Shown: piece after piece, positions 42,378 through 42,533 of the stretch
How positions within the stretch are numbered: the first letter of the stretch is position 1
Layout: each line of letters begins with the position of its first letter
Source: Candidatus Gottesmanbacteria bacterium RIFCSPHIGHO2_02_FULL_39_14
GTDB lineage: Bacteria > Patescibacteriota > Microgenomatia > 2-02-FULL-39-11
NCBI GenBank assembly: GCA_001779205.1
Contig: MFJM01000014.1
Coordinates: 33,236-75,768 of the forward strand
Length of the DNA stretch: 42,533 bases
Direction of reading: 5' to 3'
Translations under genes and position numbers: made by a program
Notes under the pieces: generated by a model
What the model was told of the DNA's origin: nothing
Database searches by the model: none
What the model saw: only the letters and a program-made list of their open reading frames with translations

Positions 42378-42533
42378 CTATCTTAATTTTGCCAGATCAT
42401 TAATAAATACATCAACTGCTTTTTCATCCGTTGCCCAGGAAGTTACTAACCTGATGGCAGAATTAGTTTCATCTATTATTGTCCAAACATAAAATCCGTA
42501 TAATTCTTCTAATTTTTTAATAACTTTATTTGG
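42378..42533 (-). CDS. C-terminal part of a probable threonine-aldolase-like enzyme (runs off the right edge)
   Basis: The last 51 codons are in the window and end with TAG (42380-42378). The sequence KKLEELYGFYVWTIIDE followed by IRLVTSWATDEKAVDVFINDLAKL resembles the C-terminal end of low-specificity L-threonine aldolases (fold-type I PLP enzymes) with a strand-helix ending in a vRLVTSW-type motif. The catalytic part lies outside. The family call is tentative. The tRNA-binding gene follows it in the same direction. Confidence 0.5.
   Translation of the reverse strand, partial: PNKVIKKLEELYGFYVWTIIDETNSAIRLVTSWATDEKAVDVFINDLAKLR

Overview
The window looks like chromosome from a low-GC Candidate Phyla Radiation (Patescibacteria) bacterium, probably of the Microgenomates type. 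This is an inference from gene content and style: tightly packed genes with 1-20 base overlaps, a valyl-tRNA synthetase of only 734 residues, a methionyl-tRNA synthetase whose tRNA-binding domain is a separate gene, many single-pass membrane proteins with short extracellular domains (SurA-N, cyclophilin, PEGA/SH3, VanW), several integral-membrane glycosyltransferases and small toxin-antitoxin modules. TGA is used as a normal stop (for example at the ends of hisB and the UvrD-like gene), so the UGA-glycine lineages are excluded.

Layout. 1-123 holds the first codons of a secreted protein. 188-304 is a MITE-like inverted repeat. 416-1118 is a VapBC-type module on the minus strand with its own promoter/operator. 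1197-7114 carries plus-strand genes: a Nudix-like protein, a membrane-anchored protein, a tRNA G10-type methyltransferase, a GT-C membrane protein, a YqeY protein, and two membrane-anchored folding factors (SurA-N type and cyclophilin). 7142-14101 is the centrepiece: a histidine biosynthesis operon (hisG-C-D-B-HAD phosphatase-H-F-I-E, no hisA) behind a promoter, a T-box riboswitch with mutually exclusive antiterminator and terminator, and a tRNA-His(GTG) gene ending three bases before the hisG start. 14073-14398 is gene debris (macro-domain start plus a frameshifted antitoxin). 14436-20622 is a minus-strand group (membrane protein, unknown protein, valS, tsaD, a cytidylyltransferase-like enzyme, VanW protein). 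20654-24214 holds an anchored solute-binding protein, a nucleotidyltransferase carrying a translated repeat, and an HExxH protein. 24211-24931 is a second VapBC-type module, 24928-26968 is groES-groEL behind a consensus promoter and a degenerate CIRCE operator, and 27031-27659 is a RelBE-type module. 27694-29665 has an aldo/keto reductase and a PEGA/SH3 surface protein. 29674-36492 is a minus-strand envelope and translation group (WecA-like, GT39, GT2, tatD, metG). 36534-42533 carries rmuC, a VIT-like fragment, a UvrD helicase-nuclease, a Nif3-like protein, a flavin-binding protein, the stand-alone tRNA-binding domain and the 3' end of a probable aldolase.

How it works together. The his leader is the most unusual part. 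The T-box should read uncharged tRNA-His: the acceptor-pairing tetrad is UGGG, matching a C73 discriminator, and the only His codon in the leader is CAC. If so it gates both the his enzymes and a tRNA-His gene in the same transcript. Elsewhere, housekeeping promoters are mostly extended -10 boxes (TGnTATAMT) placed 2-22 bases before the start codon, implying many leaderless messages. The three toxin-antitoxin modules and groESL instead use a full TTGACA-N17--10 promoter, and groES, groEL and one small membrane protein have strong Shine-Dalgarno sequences.
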